Shown in pieces: positions 24,606-37,770 of a stretch of DNA of 64,000 nucleotides. The stretch is from the NCBI GenBank assembly GCA_026413225.1, contig CM048552.1, positions 206,163,553 to 206,227,552 on the forward strand, written 5' to 3'. How positions within the stretch are numbered: the first letter of the stretch is position 1; every line of letters starts with the position of its first letter. The stretch is from Otis tarda (Eukaryota; Chordata; Aves; Otidiformes; Otididae). Below the pieces are notes generated by a model. The model saw only the letters and a program-made list of their open reading frames with translations, had not been told where the DNA came from and made no database searches. Both the position numbers and the translations under genes were made by a program.

Positions 24606-26288
24606 TTAGATACCTCTGGCAATCAGGTAGTCATTGACATGCAGAAATTTGCATTTCTCTGTTGGAGTGAAATACGTACTGTGTCAAGCATCCATGTATT
24701 TTCTTAGATCTTTCCCTGAATACCTTACAGACTCTCACTTGTTTATACTGAATGAAATGAAAAAAGTTCTAGCAAGGCCATTGCACCCCTAAAGAGGTGA
24801 GGGACATGAATGTAAAGCACAGGTCCATAGGGACCCATAGCCTGTCCAACCACACACGCACATGTAGCAACACAAGGAGCCACAACTCTCCTCCGTCCTG
24901 GGCTGGCATCATGACCATTTTGGCACCCATTCTCTTTGTCTTGGGGTGAGTTCCCACTGTTTCTGCTGACTTGTTGCAGCATAAACTATTGCAGAAGTAT
25001 GGGACAAGGGCTTGTTCTGTCTTTCAGACACCTGTGTAATTTTTTTTTACACAACCAATGCAGACAAATTTCAATACTCCTTAACTGACACCAGGAGGAA
25101 TGTTTGAAGGTGAACAAAGAGCTACGTCTTCAAAGTGGTTCTTTGTGCTTGTGGAATAAATGTCTCTTCTCTCTACCCTTTGTGGGCCCAGGCAATAAGA
25201 GGCACTTTTGGACAAAGGACACAAACTGAGATACACGGAACAGACAGCTTAGTAACTGGATGGGCAAACATGAGTATCCCACCCCCAATCGTCTGTGACA
25301 ATCGGACTTTCACAGTACAAAGCCTCCTAGAGTCTGGTTTTCTAATTAAAGCAACTTTATGAAGAAAAGGTCCAAAACTTCACAGTAGTATTTTTTTTCC
25401 TCCCAGGCTGTGCATTTGTAACAGTAGCCAGTCTCAACTTGTCAGAGCATGTCTCTGATATAATGAGCCAGAGGACTTAACTAATTTACCACAGCTGGCC
25501 TCACTCTTTTGCCCTGAAAATTCCTGTATTTAGGTAATGCAGCTGTGAACTTCTCTTCGTCACAAAAATAAACTGAGGGACTAGAAAAGAGGAAAATAAA
25601 AAGACTGCAGCACCCCTCTTACCTCCCCATCCAAATCTGCCCTTGAGGTTTGTACGTCCTGTCCCAGGGCACATGGATTTTTCCTTTGAGGGTTCAGCTG
25701 TGGCAGTCCTAAGTACCTTGACATATTGTCCTGTCTCAAACATGGTTCTTGTAGTGCACTGGAAAGTCCTCCCTTGTGCCAGCCTTCAGATGATATCCAA
25801 GGTCATTAGTAAAGAGCTTTTAACTCGCACAATAACAGCTTTAGCTTAAGCTCCACTTCACGGTGTGGGAGTGACAGGGATTCACACTTGCCCTGCTGTA
25901 TTTCAAGAATGTCTACCTAGTTTACATAAAGTGACTGAAAATGAAGGAGGCTAAAACTCCTATTAAAACCACAAGTTATGTAGTTTGATATTTAGGCTTG
26001 GTCTATGTTAATATTGAGGTCCGTAGTAAAAGTAATCCCCGCCAAGGTGTTTAAGCCTTCACATACCTCTTCCTTATTTCACAGCAGCTGCCCCAAGCTG
26101 CCTCTCTATGATGTATTTGTGGGTCCTTCGGGGGAGTCTCATGAATCAACTTCCTTCCAAGCTCCTCTCTAACTGTGATGGTTTAGCCTGAGTTACCACA
26201 CAGTTTCTCACTCCCCCTCCCCTTCCCCAGCTGGAACTGGGGAGAGAATTGGGAAAAAAGGAAAACTCGTGGCTTGAGATGAAGACAG

Positions 26289-26294
26289 TTTACT
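26289..26294 (-). promoter_or_regulatory. Degenerate poly-A signal of the solo LTR
   Basis: The minus strand reads CTAGTAAACTGTCTTCATC. The usual hexamer in this LTR family context is ATTAAA; here it is AGTAAA, a weak variant. Its position after the TATA box and before the 3' end supports the LTR orientation. Confidence 0.45.
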
Positions 26295-26550
26295 AGAATA
26301 GCAAAGGAAAACTACAATAATAACAGAAAATAAGGATATTAATATATACAAAATGAACAATGTATGTTTTCTCACCACCTGATGTCCCAATGACCGATAC
26401 AGCCCATCCCGAGCAGCGATCATGGAAATGGAACCAAGTAGCAGGCAAAGGAGTGAAAAAGGGGGGCTAGCAAGGTAGGGGGAATGATGCCAGTGAGCGA
26501 GAGAGAGGGATGGATGCCAGGAAGGCAGATACTTGCCCTGGCCAACCCCC

Positions 26551-26560
26551 ATTTATATAC
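26551..26560 (-). promoter_or_regulatory. TATA box of the solo LTR
   Basis: The minus strand reads GTATATAAAT at the position expected for the LTR promoter, downstream of the U3 region and upstream of the R/U5 part. Whether it is active today cannot be judged from sequence. Confidence 0.6.
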
Positions 26561-26835
26561 TGAGCATGACGTTTATGGCATAGAATACTCTCTTTGGCCA
26601 ATTTGGGTCAATTATTCTGTTTGTCTTTCTCCCAGTTTCCTGCGTCTGCACAGTAGCGAGACTTGGAAAGCTGGACAGTGCTTGGTCTCATTCACATAAA
26701 CTCATATCATCAGTGTGTTTATCAACATTCTTCACACACAAAATCCAAAACACACTGGCTACTGAGAGGAAAATTAACTCCATCCCTGCTGAAACCAGGA
26801 CATATGTTAAAACGGGGAAGAGTCCCTAAAATAAC

Positions 26836-26851
26836 AGAAGAAGAAGAAGAG
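26836..26851 (+). repeat. (AGA)n microsatellite
   Basis: About five AGA triplets lie just beyond the right end of the solo LTR. Confidence 0.8.
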
Positions 26852-28172
26852 ACTTTTGGCCTTCTTTAACAGCTGACTTTCTGACAGCTCAATCTGCTGA
26901 ACTGCATTGGATGTGTACTTCAGAAGAGCTGGGGCTGGGCCAGACAGCCTAAAGATGCAGAGAGTAATTTTTCTCTCCCCTTCGGTTCATGGGCTCAGAC
27001 ACTTAGGTTGGATGTGTCAGGTTGGATGACAGATATCTTAAACAAGGGTTTCCTCTTTCTGGGGTCCCCACGGCCCCATGAGAATATATGAGTTCTCATG
27101 GATATGGCTTGTCGTGGGCACATACAGGCCGAGAAGAAAAAGCATGGGAAAAGTCTGGGTCTATATGCCTCTTGTGCACTACATAGGAGGATGATACGAT
27201 AGCCCGTATTTCATGATGTGCATGGCATCTTTGAGCAAGTCATGTTTGATACCAGGTTCATCAAGGTTTCTGGATCCCAAGATGAGAATATTCTCGTGCA
27301 AATGGTTTGTGGAAATGCTTTGTGGACTCAGCTAGAAAGTAGTGCTAAGGTTGACTCTGGGTGCCATTGTGGACCTATGCTGAGATTTCCAGGCTCCAGA
27401 AAAAGGAAAAATTTCAATCATGACTATTCTATGTGCTCAATTTTTACCCATCATTCATTACCTATTTGTGTGTTGGTTGTTTTGAGGAGCTGTTTCTCTT
27501 TGTGAGCACAATGTAACACAGGACATTTGGGTATGAAGCTGCTCTCAGTTTTGCTGTTATATTTTGTATAAAATATGTAAAAATAAAAGGAAATAAAGAG
27601 ACTGTGACTCACTATGTGACAGATGAAAAAAGAAAGCACCAACTGACTTTGTGATTCAGAGCACCAACATGAAATGCAGTTGTCTGCCTTTCAGAAAGTG
27701 CTGACTTTAGTGGCATTCAAGAACAGGAGTGTCATGTGTTGTTTCACCTTTAGAAAACCTCTAATTCCTCTGTGAGATATGAATTGGAAGTTTGATATTC
27801 TTCATACATTCCCTGAGTAACAAGCTTTCCTACAATCATTCTTTCTGTCTGTCTGCCCCCCAAAGCTAAATATTTTATATAGAGTTATTCAGCTTCAAGA
27901 GAAGTGGGCATCCCACACAGAATTTCCTGTTTTATGTAGATTAAATAATTTTTCAAGCTGTTGGTGTGTTCATATTGCCTGAGAAGAGGAGGAATCTGAA
28001 CTATTTCCCCCATTCTTTGTGTAAGGAAATGCTGTTAAGAAACACTCCAAATACGTTGTTCTGTAAGAGGCTCACCACTTTGTTTTACTCCACTTTTAAG
28101 CCAGAAGCATTGAGGAAATTCAGCTTGAAGTCTCAAATTATTCTGGGTTATTTTTCTACTAAGAATATAAGT

Positions 28173-28189
28173 ACACACACACACACACA
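28173..28189 (+). repeat. (AC)n microsatellite
   Basis: About eight AC dinucleotides run immediately into the purine tract that follows. Confidence 0.9.
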
Positions 28190-28201
28190 AGGAGCAAGGA
28201 T

Positions 28202-28325
28202 GAAGGAAAGAGAAGAAAGAAAGAAGGAAGAAAGGAAGGAAGGAAAAAGAATTGAGGGAGAAAAAAAATTAAAGGAAGGGGGGAAAAGAAAGAGAGAGGG
28301 GAAAGAAGGAAGGAAGGGGAAAAAA
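28202..28325 (+). repeat. Long polypurine tract (GAAA/GGAA-type)
   Basis: About 124 bases are almost entirely A and G on the plus strand, built from GAAA, GGAA and GAGA words. After the first T the only pyrimidines are two TT pairs (28252-28253 and 28269-28270). With the adjacent (AC)n it forms a compound low-complexity block. Such tracts can adopt triplex (H-DNA) structure. The open frame across it (27966-28370), rich in Lys, Glu and Arg, is an artefact of composition. Confidence 0.85.
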
Positions 28326-29621
28326 TCGCATCAATACAAAATTCTTGCAGAGATGTTCCTGTCTTTTTAGTACCGTGATTTTTGTTTGTCCACTCTTCTC
28401 CTCAGTGATATGCCTGAAACAGGTTTTTGGCATCACCATCTTTTCTCACTCTGTCTCTATAAATGAGTATCCATTCAACACAACACCTGCCTGTTCAGAG
28501 GAAGAGGGATTTTAATAAGGGATATGAAATTTTTCTCCCTGCGAGGTGTGATTCTGGGACTTGGTGTTCCAGGAAAATGCAAATTCCTGAATAGAAGTTA
28601 TTCCCTGCACTGGACAGTTGTAGTCCAAATAAACCACATAAAAGTCTCCCACATGAGGGAAACATCTTCCTTCAAGGAGAAATTTGCAAAATACCAGTAA
28701 CATCATGTAAATTTAGGATCTATTTAATATGTAGCAATCTATGAACTGTAAAGGTTCACAGCTCAATAACCAGAATCTCCAAATGTGCAATCAAGTTTTG
28801 TCCAGATTTCTCTGCTTTTGTATCCTCCCTGATATAATAATCATAATTTTGGGGTTTTTTTTATTAGAAAACATTTTTTCCAGACATTCTTAAGCAAAAA
28901 CCGCAAGTGATCTATCCTTGCCCACACTGGTTCTGACTGTAATAATCTTAAACTTTATTATTAAATGGCACCTTTTTCTGGAAACACTGTTACACTGCGA
29001 TGACTTGGCACAAACAAGGATTGATAGGGATTTTCTTGCAGAGAATTAGGGCCTCAGGCAATAGATAAGAGGGTATGAGGACCATATAAGTACTTACTAA
29101 AAAGAAAATAAGCTTCGTTTCATCTGTGGCAGTCAATGAGAAACATAATTTATCTTCTTATTATAATTTTTATAGGGCTTTAAATTGTGAATGGTGCTTT
29201 CTGGATAAGTGACATGACAGGTTCCTGTGATATTAAACTTGATTTAACTTAGTAAAGACTATAAACTAAAGAAATTTGTATAGCTACAGTAGTGAATGGA
29301 AAATGCTGTGTATTCACGAATGTATGGATCATGTTGACTCCTTCTTGACTCTTACATACAATTTATCAAGTAACTTATGGGGAAATATGAATGTGGACTC
29401 ATGCCCAGGAAAGACTTCATCGCTGGAAAGTGATAAGAAGAAAATCTCCAAGCTGGGCTCCAGGCTGTAGCTCCAGGCTCGTGGTTGGCATGAATGCACA
29501 TTACAACATGTCTTGCAGACAGACCATGAGCTCATGGACTTCATTCCACCTCTGATCATGGAGTACCAACTACTGGGAAACCCACAGAGAATAACCATGA
29601 GCTAACAGGATGTGTCCTTGT

Positions 29622-29651
29622 ATGCAAGGGATGCAAGGGATGCAAGGGATG
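29622..29651 (+). repeat. 9-base tandem repeat, 3.3 copies
   Basis: The unit ATGCAAGGG is repeated three times without error, followed by a partial ATG. On the minus strand this produces an Ile-Pro-Cys repeat in a short frame, which is not a gene. Confidence 0.9.
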
Positions 29652-32328
29652 ACTGTATCAGCAGGAAAAATCTGCAATAACTGAGGAGGCTGATGATGTG
29701 GAAACTGAAGCACGAGAGTGGGAAGGATACTTCCCTGGTAGTAGGCCAGGATGAGCCAAAAGTCTTTCTGCTGTGCATTTTTCTTCAGTTTTGCATTGGA
29801 GAACAAAATGTGTGCTTTGGAAGAGACATGGCCATGAACCTCTCTAAGGCTGGAAAACCTAGCAGGCTGCTGCTTATTCACATTGTACTGTGAAGGTCAG
29901 TTTTTTTTTTAACTGGGAGAGCTTAGATTTCCACAGGTATTTTTCAAACTGTAAAGTGAGTTTTCTTCCACCATTAAAAATGCTCACAGCTGACAGGATG
30001 AAGAGTGTAGGGGAAGGTCCTTTTGATATATGACGGGGCTAAAAAACTGAACGTTTATCTATTTAACAACACTTCACCATTGCCAGATTTATGCACACAT
30101 TGTATTTAGCCCAGTAGTAAAATTTATAACTCTCCTTTTGGACAGCATAATTCTTTCCCTCTGCTAGGAGAAAACTATATCCAGGGGAAAAGGCAAATTT
30201 CGTTTAAAGATCAGTTGGTTGTTTTGTGAAATGTTTGGTGTATATTTAGGGACATTATTAATTGTCTTAATAATATTTATTTGTCACTAAATCTGCATAG
30301 AGATTTTGTCTGCAGTGGACATTTTTATTCCATGTAAGGATGTTTGGGGCTGTATTTGGAAAAAGTATTTATGTGTCTTTCATGAGACAGGCATCTAGTG
30401 AGGTTTTTAAAAGCAACGAATGCTTTGGAAGAAATAGAGATAAGAGCCAGGATGCTTTGGTGCTTTTGAATGAGCACTAGCAGCTTCTCTGAGACATTAG
30501 GCAGCTGAGTGTCTTCCAGAGCTCTTCCTGTGGTCCTTTATGTGGCAAGCCAAAGTCAGGTGTTGTAAGTTGAACTTCATGAGGGATGTAGACACCCTGT
30601 GTGTCTGGGCTGTTTTGGAGGATGAAAAGCTTAGGGAGGGATGCAGGAAAGAGATTTTTGTGACCAAGGAAAAAGGAGGAATATATCTGAGAGCACAGAG
30701 ATTGATTCCTGGGAGGAAAGGAGAAGGGCAAACAGCAATGAAGTTTAAGCATTTTTGGATTTTCTGAGTCTGAGTGAAGAGGCTCCATCAAGTTCCTGTA
30801 AAAGCTTTGGATACAGTGAAATGGATAGCACTTGTGTAGGGACAGGTTGGTCTAATCAGGACCTAAACTCCTCCTTGGATCCTCCTGAAGCGGAGAAGGA
30901 CAGGGAGAGGTAATGGTAAAAATTGACTGTATTGGAAATTTTATATACTACTAAAAAATTCGCTATAAGAAAGAGATTAAAGTGAAGGGTCAACTGATGT
31001 TGGGGGTACATGGGGCATGCTCTAAGACACAGAAACTCTCTGGTCTCAACTTCATGCTTAGAAATCCTGACAACTGAAGAGCTACTTGTCTTGGTGGTCT
31101 CTACTTCTCATCAACTTGCCAAGAGGGCTGCTGAGGAGCTGATGACCAAACTGTCAGGAAAGAACGTAGGTCTCTGATGTCTGGATCTTCGGTAGATCAA
31201 GCTATTTCTTCTTGGTGTTTCATTTTCAGTCTGCTTTGGCATCTGATGAAAACAAAGCTCCTAAATGACATAGACAGACATGCTTTTGTAGAATGGTTCC
31301 AGGAAATAGTGCACTCAGAGGCACAGTAAATAATACTCTGCTCCCTTTCAGTGCAGAGGAGAACAAATTCACTTCAGACAGTCTCTGGCCTAAGTCAGTT
31401 CCTAAATGGTGTCTTAGAACTTTGTACAGAAAATGATTAAAAAAATTGGGTATAGAAAATTGTACCCCTTTTGTAGGAACCAAGTTTCTAGGGTCTGGAT
31501 CTGTGAAGGTGGTTAGACAGTGATATAAAGGGAGCTAGACATCTAGAGATGTTTTCAAGAGGTTTTTGTTTTAAAATGAGTTAGAGAACCTGGGCACTTG
31601 GGACAGTCTCAGTAGATGCCTTTCTGTGTCCTAAGGGACCTTTGTAATTCTGGCCATGTAGGGCTAGGGACATTTCACTCCGTTCTGCTTTGTTCATTTT
31701 CAGTTCTTCTGTTGTAACACTCAACTAAATGTTCCTTCTGGAGCTGAATGCATGCTCCTCCATCAAGAGATGTGGGAGTGAAATCGTCTTTCTTAAAGAT
31801 ACGCTTCACACAAATTACAGCTATGGCTCAAATGCACATCCAGGCACCACTCAACACCCAAGGTCCTGTACAGTCATATCTAACCCCGATAAATTCACCC
31901 TTTTCATAACTGATTTAATAAAAAAAAAAGGTGAAACAACAACAAAAAACTTCAGGCTTTTAAGATTCTTTAAGGCTAAAATTGCTTGGGAAGTTTCCCC
32001 AGCAAGAATGGATCTCAAATGAAAACTAAACGATGGTTTTACTTTGATCTTCTGTTTTATCTGAGGCATTCTGAATCAATCCCACAAAGTGATTGAGACT
32101 TAAATGGGATTCCTCTTAACAGTCATCGCAGCCTCTTAATTCCAGCACTAAGCTACTAAATGTGAAATGGTACAGAATAGTATAATTGCAGCCAGACATT
32201 ATAAGCAATAATTATCTGTAGTCTGTCACAATACTTCTGTTGTAATTTTATACCTCATTGTAGACATGCTGTCTACTTTACGTTCCTCATACCAGCAGCT
32301 ATCTCTGGTAGTAAACTGCTTTGAAGCC

Positions 32329-32346
32329 TTTTTTTTTTTTTTTTTT
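32329..32346 (+). repeat. Poly-T run (18)
   Basis: Eighteen consecutive T. No LINE or SINE body is recognisable on either side. Confidence 0.85.
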
Positions 32347-35300
32347 GCCCCTGTATTGACACGATTAGTTAGGTAAACTTGCTTCATACTTAGCCTGCTG
32401 GGATAGCCGAGTGAGCAGAAATGTTAATACTGGCATCATGTTTGCTGTGATTAATCCAGTTTTTCCTTCAGTATAGGTATTTGCCTTGGGTTTGCAGTTT
32501 TCTCTCAAATCACTCAGAGAGGTCTGCCCTTTGCTAAGTGTGTGTATCAAGTCTTGTTGATTCTTATTCAGTGTGACAGTAGGATGACTGATAAAGTAAA
32601 TGAGGAGAATAAATAGCAGAATTAGTTTTTAATTTCTTTTTCCCTTGATTGCTCTCACTGTGTGTTTGAAGAGGCATGAAATTATGGTAGCTCTCCTGTA
32701 TTAAAAATTGCCAGGAATTTGCATGGATTCACTTGTGGAAGGGTTGATATCACAAGATCTATTATAAAGAGAGAAGGAAGGCAGGCAGGCAATTCAGAAG
32801 CAAAAGTAAAAAAATGGCCTTTTTCTTGACTATTTTGTTTCTAAGCATTCACGTCAAATGCTCTCTGGCAACATGATGCTGGTAATGTTTATAACGTGTA
32901 AGACTTTCATACTGAGAAGTTCAGTTTATTAAATTCCTTGTTTTGCCTGAGTAAATCCTACAGTGTTCACAGTCTTACAGGCATGGCAGGAACTGTGGGT
33001 GTATTTATCACTTCACATAATCAGACAGTTGGATGTTTGCATTTATCTGCATTGGTAACATCTTCTCTCTAAAGATGTACTGAATCACACAAGGCCAGAT
33101 CATGAAGTTTTCAATACTCATAGGATGAACATTTAACAAGTATTCCTGTTCATCAGACTAGCCTGTGAGCTGATCCACAGGTGAATACGTTACTTTATCT
33201 AGTTCACCAGGCAGGATGGTCATGCGTACGTGTATCTGCTCACCAGATGTTGCGCTTCCTTGAGTGTGCTGGTCTGACATTTGACTATAAGGAGCCAGTG
33301 TTGCTCTTGTGCAGCTCTTACAGACACAAATCTGGGCTCACTTTGTTTATTTCCTTATGTGAATGATTGATAAGCATTTGAGCAATGTATATTGTGTTTT
33401 ATAATTGGTATATCTGAAATCCAACACCTCCCTACTAATTTTACACCTGTGATATTATACCAGTTTCTTTTCCACAGAATTAATATGTACCATTTTTGTT
33501 TAATCTTGTACTGAAAAACCACCACCAGTTTTATTAGATATATTCTAGTTTATTTGAGAGAAAAGAAAAATCTATAACTTTACAGATCTTTCTTGAGAAA
33601 ATGTTCCATCTCTCTTTGGAGAGCTTGTTTTGATAATGCGTTTTTACATTAGCTAGCTCTTAGGAGTTATTTAAATAGTCTATATAATTTTTTTTTTTTT
33701 AAAGCAGTGGTAATAGGTTCTACAAACAGAATTAAAAGCACCATTGTTTTCCACATTGAATGGCCAGTAGATGGCTGAAATTTGATCACTTTTGGTCAAA
33801 ACTGACCTGGCCTTAAATTCCATCTAGTTACTTTATTCTGAAAGCTATGGGCCATGCCATTGCTAGTCTCTCATGCTACCTAGTAGCCAGCATGTGCTTA
33901 GTTTACAGTGGAATATGGATACAACAGACCATCCTAGCTTCTTTGACACTACTGCAGCCTATGGAGTAATCCAGCTACAGAACAAAAGTTCTCCATCATT
34001 TAGTCTTTCCTCATACTTGTATACAATATTAATGTTTGTGAGAGAGGTGTGTTCACACTGAGAAGACTACTTCAAAAATGTGGCTAAAAGAAAACAAATG
34101 ATTGCAAAAAAAAAAATATTGTAGTCAAGGTTAGAAGCCGACTTGTAAACTTCATAGCTTACCTGTATGTTCTTGATTTAATAATACATAATAAGCCAAA
34201 ATTCAGTTTGACTGTGTTGTTTAGCAATAACATACCCCTTCAATTGTATGCTAAATACAGCTTGTATTTCCTGTGCAGAGATTTGCAATAAAAAAAGGAG
34301 ACTTCCCAACATTTATGTAGAAATTAATTTATACCTTGGTCACAGTGAAATGGTTGATAGTTTTACAGTTACTTCTGTGGAAGCAGTATCATACCCTAAA
34401 GTTTTTATTCAACTATTTCCATCAACATTTGCACATAGAAGTCCATACTGCTCTCTATGGCCATCTTCTATCCCAGATCTTTGAACTTTTAACCCTTAAA
34501 TATTTATTAACAGGCTGCAAATTCCTGAAATAACAGGAGGCTCTGTTGACACAACTGTAGGCATGTGGTTGAGGGGATGAGGGTAACTATGCACCAGGTT
34601 TCATCATGGCATGGAAAAGAGATGTGACTGAGGTGTGTATCCATATTTGGGAAATCAGCAGGATGCACACAGACAATGAATCACATCTGTAATAAGTGTG
34701 GAGAAATATATATTTTTTTTTACATTTTTGAGAAGAATACTTGGATTTCTCCAGATTCTGATAAAAGACAGCAGCATAATAAAATGGAGAATGTGTGCCC
34801 CTTAATTGATCCCACGACAGGTCTTGTTGCAGTAAGCTGCAATGGGGGATGCATGATGACAGCAGGCTTTGCCTGTGAGTATGGTGCCTCCCTTAGTGCA
34901 CGTATATTTGAATGCTCAAAAAAGAGTATATTTGGTCAGATTCCAATAAGTTTGCTCATTTGTTTCAAAAATAGTAAAAATTGTCTTTTAAAGGTCTAGG
35001 TTATGTGCTCTCTCTTGTTCTTTTCAATCCTGCAGTTAATACATATGCATCACTTTTACATTTTAGAGACATGTTTGGTCTCATTTTTCTGGCAGTGACA
35101 AATGCTTTTACAGTTAATAAGAAAAAATTGTTGATTTGCATCACTGACAAAGGAGAAGAAACAATTTTTTTAAACAGTGATTTGCAACCACCAGCTCTTC
35201 CAGGGCAAAATTTAGATACTTATTAAAGAAAACATGTTACCCGTCACTTGGCATAAACTTCTCCTGAAAAGGTAATGATGTGAAATAGTGATTTCTGGGC

Positions 35301-36472
35301 CTGAGAGGCCAGTCTGAATTCCACAGTAGTTGAATGCATGTGTTTACTATTACTTGGTCACATGTTTGTTTAATCATATCAGTTAATATCACATTGCAGA
35401 ACCACTCCAGGTCCATTTTATTTGGATTTTGCTATAGTTTATTTTTGCACATGTTCCATTATTAATGAGCTTCCAAGTACTTTGTCACGTATATTGCATC
35501 ATGTAATTATTAATTTATGTTTATTTTTCCTGTCTGTTTCCATGTATGTTCAGCATGTATACACAAATTCCAACCTTTTACTGGAGCAATAAAGGAGATT
35601 ATGTTGCAGATTATGTTAAGCATTATTCTGAATGCTATTTTAAAGAGACTTGTACAGAACTTAACTCCTAGTTCTCTATGGCTTCCAGCTGCAGTCCTCA
35701 TGACCAGCAAGCTTGTTTCTTTCATCCAGTTATAGTCTCCCAGGTTGTTCTTATTTGTATTTTTTTCCCTTGAACCACCCCTCTTTATCCTTCTACATTT
35801 GTCATCCAGATGCTCCAGCAGAGACACTAAGAACCAGCAGACACAGCTGCTTGAAGGTCAAGGGTCCAGGGCAATTCTGGCTTTTCTTTTATAAATATGG
35901 CTTTGAGTGTGCTAATAATATGCAATATCCAGTACCAAATGAGAGTCGTGACAGGAGATAGATCATACTCAGGGAGCATGGTGTCCTTCACTGCTAACTT
36001 CTCCAGTGCCTCAGAAGTGACTTGGTGTGAATTCAGATTCATTAGAAGGCATGTTCTAGATATAAATTTTATTTCCTGATGAGTTCCTATCTCAATCAAA
36101 GCTGTTGTTTCACAGCAAAAGCAGATGTAGACTGTCATTTGTTATGGCAAGTTAGTACTGTCCAGGCCAGCAGTGGTTCAAGCAGTTGCTTGCAACTTGG
36201 CTCTCATCGGGTGTCCTGGGCCTGCTTTCCACAACAGGTAGAAACTATCTAATAAGGGGCTCATCTGAGCTGTCACAGCCATCAGCAATAAGGCATTCTT
36301 GGGCAGGAGCAATGGTGTGATGCTTTTCAATGTAGAAAGTGGCAGTTTGGCACACTCCTGCATAGCCTCTCCATCTCAGGCTCAAACATCTATTAAATGT
36401 CTCTAAATTCACAGGGCTGCATAGCATCAGAATCAGTCCCTGGCAAACTGCTTTCAATACCACAACAGATGG

Positions 36473-36490
36473 AAAAAAAAAAAAAAAAAA
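36473..36490 (+). repeat. Poly-A run (18)
   Basis: Eighteen consecutive A, with no recognisable retrotransposed body upstream. Confidence 0.85.
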
Positions 36491-37599
36491 TATGCAGTAA
36501 TGTTTCTCAGCTTCCAAAAAGCAAAAAGAAATCTCCCGTTCTCTGCAAGGAAACCTAAATCCATCACACAATTCACTCCTCCCAATAGCTGCTTTTGTCT
36601 GCCAGTTTAGAAGGATCACAGACTCTAAGACCACATCTACAGGGGTAATACTGAGAAGACATGGCCACGTTTGGCACTGGCCTAAGGCAGGACACTGATT
36701 TATCTCAAGTGATGCTCTCATCCAGAGCGCCTTAGCTTTCATGTGCTAACTGTCGGGAGGATGAGCAGAACGCTGAACTGCCTGAGTCTGTCAATATCTC
36801 TTTTGCAGTTGCTATACAAGGTTGCAGTAAATTGGATTATAAGGTATTTCTGAAACCAGAGTTTTCATTTCATTTTAAACTTTCTCCATTATCTAATGCA
36901 TTTCCTCTTCTTTCCAAAATAATAAACAATAGATCCCCATGTAACATCTTACATTTTTGAAATGAGGAATAACAGCACATCCATTAGGAGAAAATCTCCA
37001 AACCATCTTAAAGTTTATCCTTATTTTAATGGTCAATGTTCTCAAATAATTTTCCCCTGACTGCATATTTAATAGCAGGGATATATTTCATTTTCTTTAT
37101 ATAGGGTTATGGCCTGCACCACATTAAAGACTGTATGCTGAAATGTGCACCCAGGGAGTTGCTTGCAACAAGGAATTGTGGGCAGAGATGGAGAATCAGT
37201 TTCAGTCTTCAGAGGACTGAGTAGAGGTTGTAATGGTTGTTGAGGGAGATGGTACAGCTCACAGCTTGGAAAAAACAATTGCATTATCAGGAAAGAAAGA
37301 AGCTACAAACTGTTAGAGAAAGGTAAGAAATCTGGGTAATGATTTGGATTTGTGAAGAAAGCTGAATTTGCTGTTTTACTAGTGTAGACAAAAGCTATTA
37401 GCTAAAATAGAGAATGATAGAAGACTATAAACCTTTTTCTCTGTGTTAAAAATTGGATGATGCTGAGACACATGAAAGGAAATATTTCTAGGAGGTATGA
37501 GAAGGAAAGATAGCAGGGGTTTAAAATGGAGAGTGCTTACAGAGTTACCAGCAAAGAGATGAAAAAAAGAAACTGGGTGAGAGAGTACAGTTACTCAGT

Positions 37600-37770
37600 G
37601 ATTGGGGTTAGATCACCCCAGACGACTCACCACAAATTTCTGCTGGGATCTGCTGATCTATGTAACGAGCTCTTCAACCTGCAGACTCTCTGCAGTTTGA
37701 GGGGAGGAGATAAAAAGTCGGCCCGAAGGGATTCAGGTCATGCAAGATCTTGCTCTTGGAAGAATCATCA
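37600..37770 (+). other. CpG-containing patch, possibly old LTR-derived
   Basis: The stretch has several CpGs (CAGACGACTC, TAACGAGC, AGTCGGCCCGAAGG), which are rare in the surroundings, and lies inside a 102-codon frame (37526-37834). Phrases such as GATCACCCCAGACGACTCAC have the look of retroviral LTR sequence, but I cannot match it to a named family and see no terminal TG/CA pair with confidence. It may equally be ordinary unique DNA. Confidence 0.25.

Larger units (their letters stand above)
16336..26173. other. Unique non-coding stretch with one long open frame
   Basis: No recognisable gene. The notable items inside are the 777-base open frame (19165-19941), a perfect hairpin (20679-20698), an 11-C run (21440-21450) and a possible diverged tandem repeat near 24433-24605. 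Short CT-rich stretches occur near 23506-23530 and 24086-24117. The rest is ordinary AT-rich sequence with stops in all frames. Confidence 0.55.
26174..26802 (-). mobile_element. Solo LTR of an avian endogenous retrovirus (second family)
   Basis: Read on the minus strand, this 629-base element starts TGTCCTGGTTTCAGCAGGGA and ends GGCTAAACCATCACA, the form of a very common avian LTR family. Internal LTR signals are in the right order: a TATA box (26551-26560), then about 260 bases downstream a degenerate poly-A signal (26289-26294), followed by CTGTCTTCATCTC, the C-rich, GAGAATTGGG-complement segment and the 3' end. No internal retroviral sequence flanks it on either side. I do not see a clean target-site duplication: CTAAC lies on the left and TATGT on the right. 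It is unrelated to the LTR family at 1-800 and 50510-51641 apart from a similar terminal TGTSRTRGTTTAGCC on the plus strand. Confidence 0.9.

Noticed and set aside
27966-28370. 134-codon plus-strand frame rich in Lys and Glu
   Set aside because: The charged half is the translation of the polypurine microsatellite.
34676-34999. Frame beginning with a zinc-finger-like HICNKCGE
   Set aside because: Only one Cys pair is present, the His pair and linker of a C2H2 finger are absent, and no further finger follows. A chance resemblance.
36245-36742. 165-codon minus-strand frame
   Set aside because: It has no recognisable domain, runs through an 18-base homopolymer giving poly-Phe, and has no splice or promoter context that I can see.
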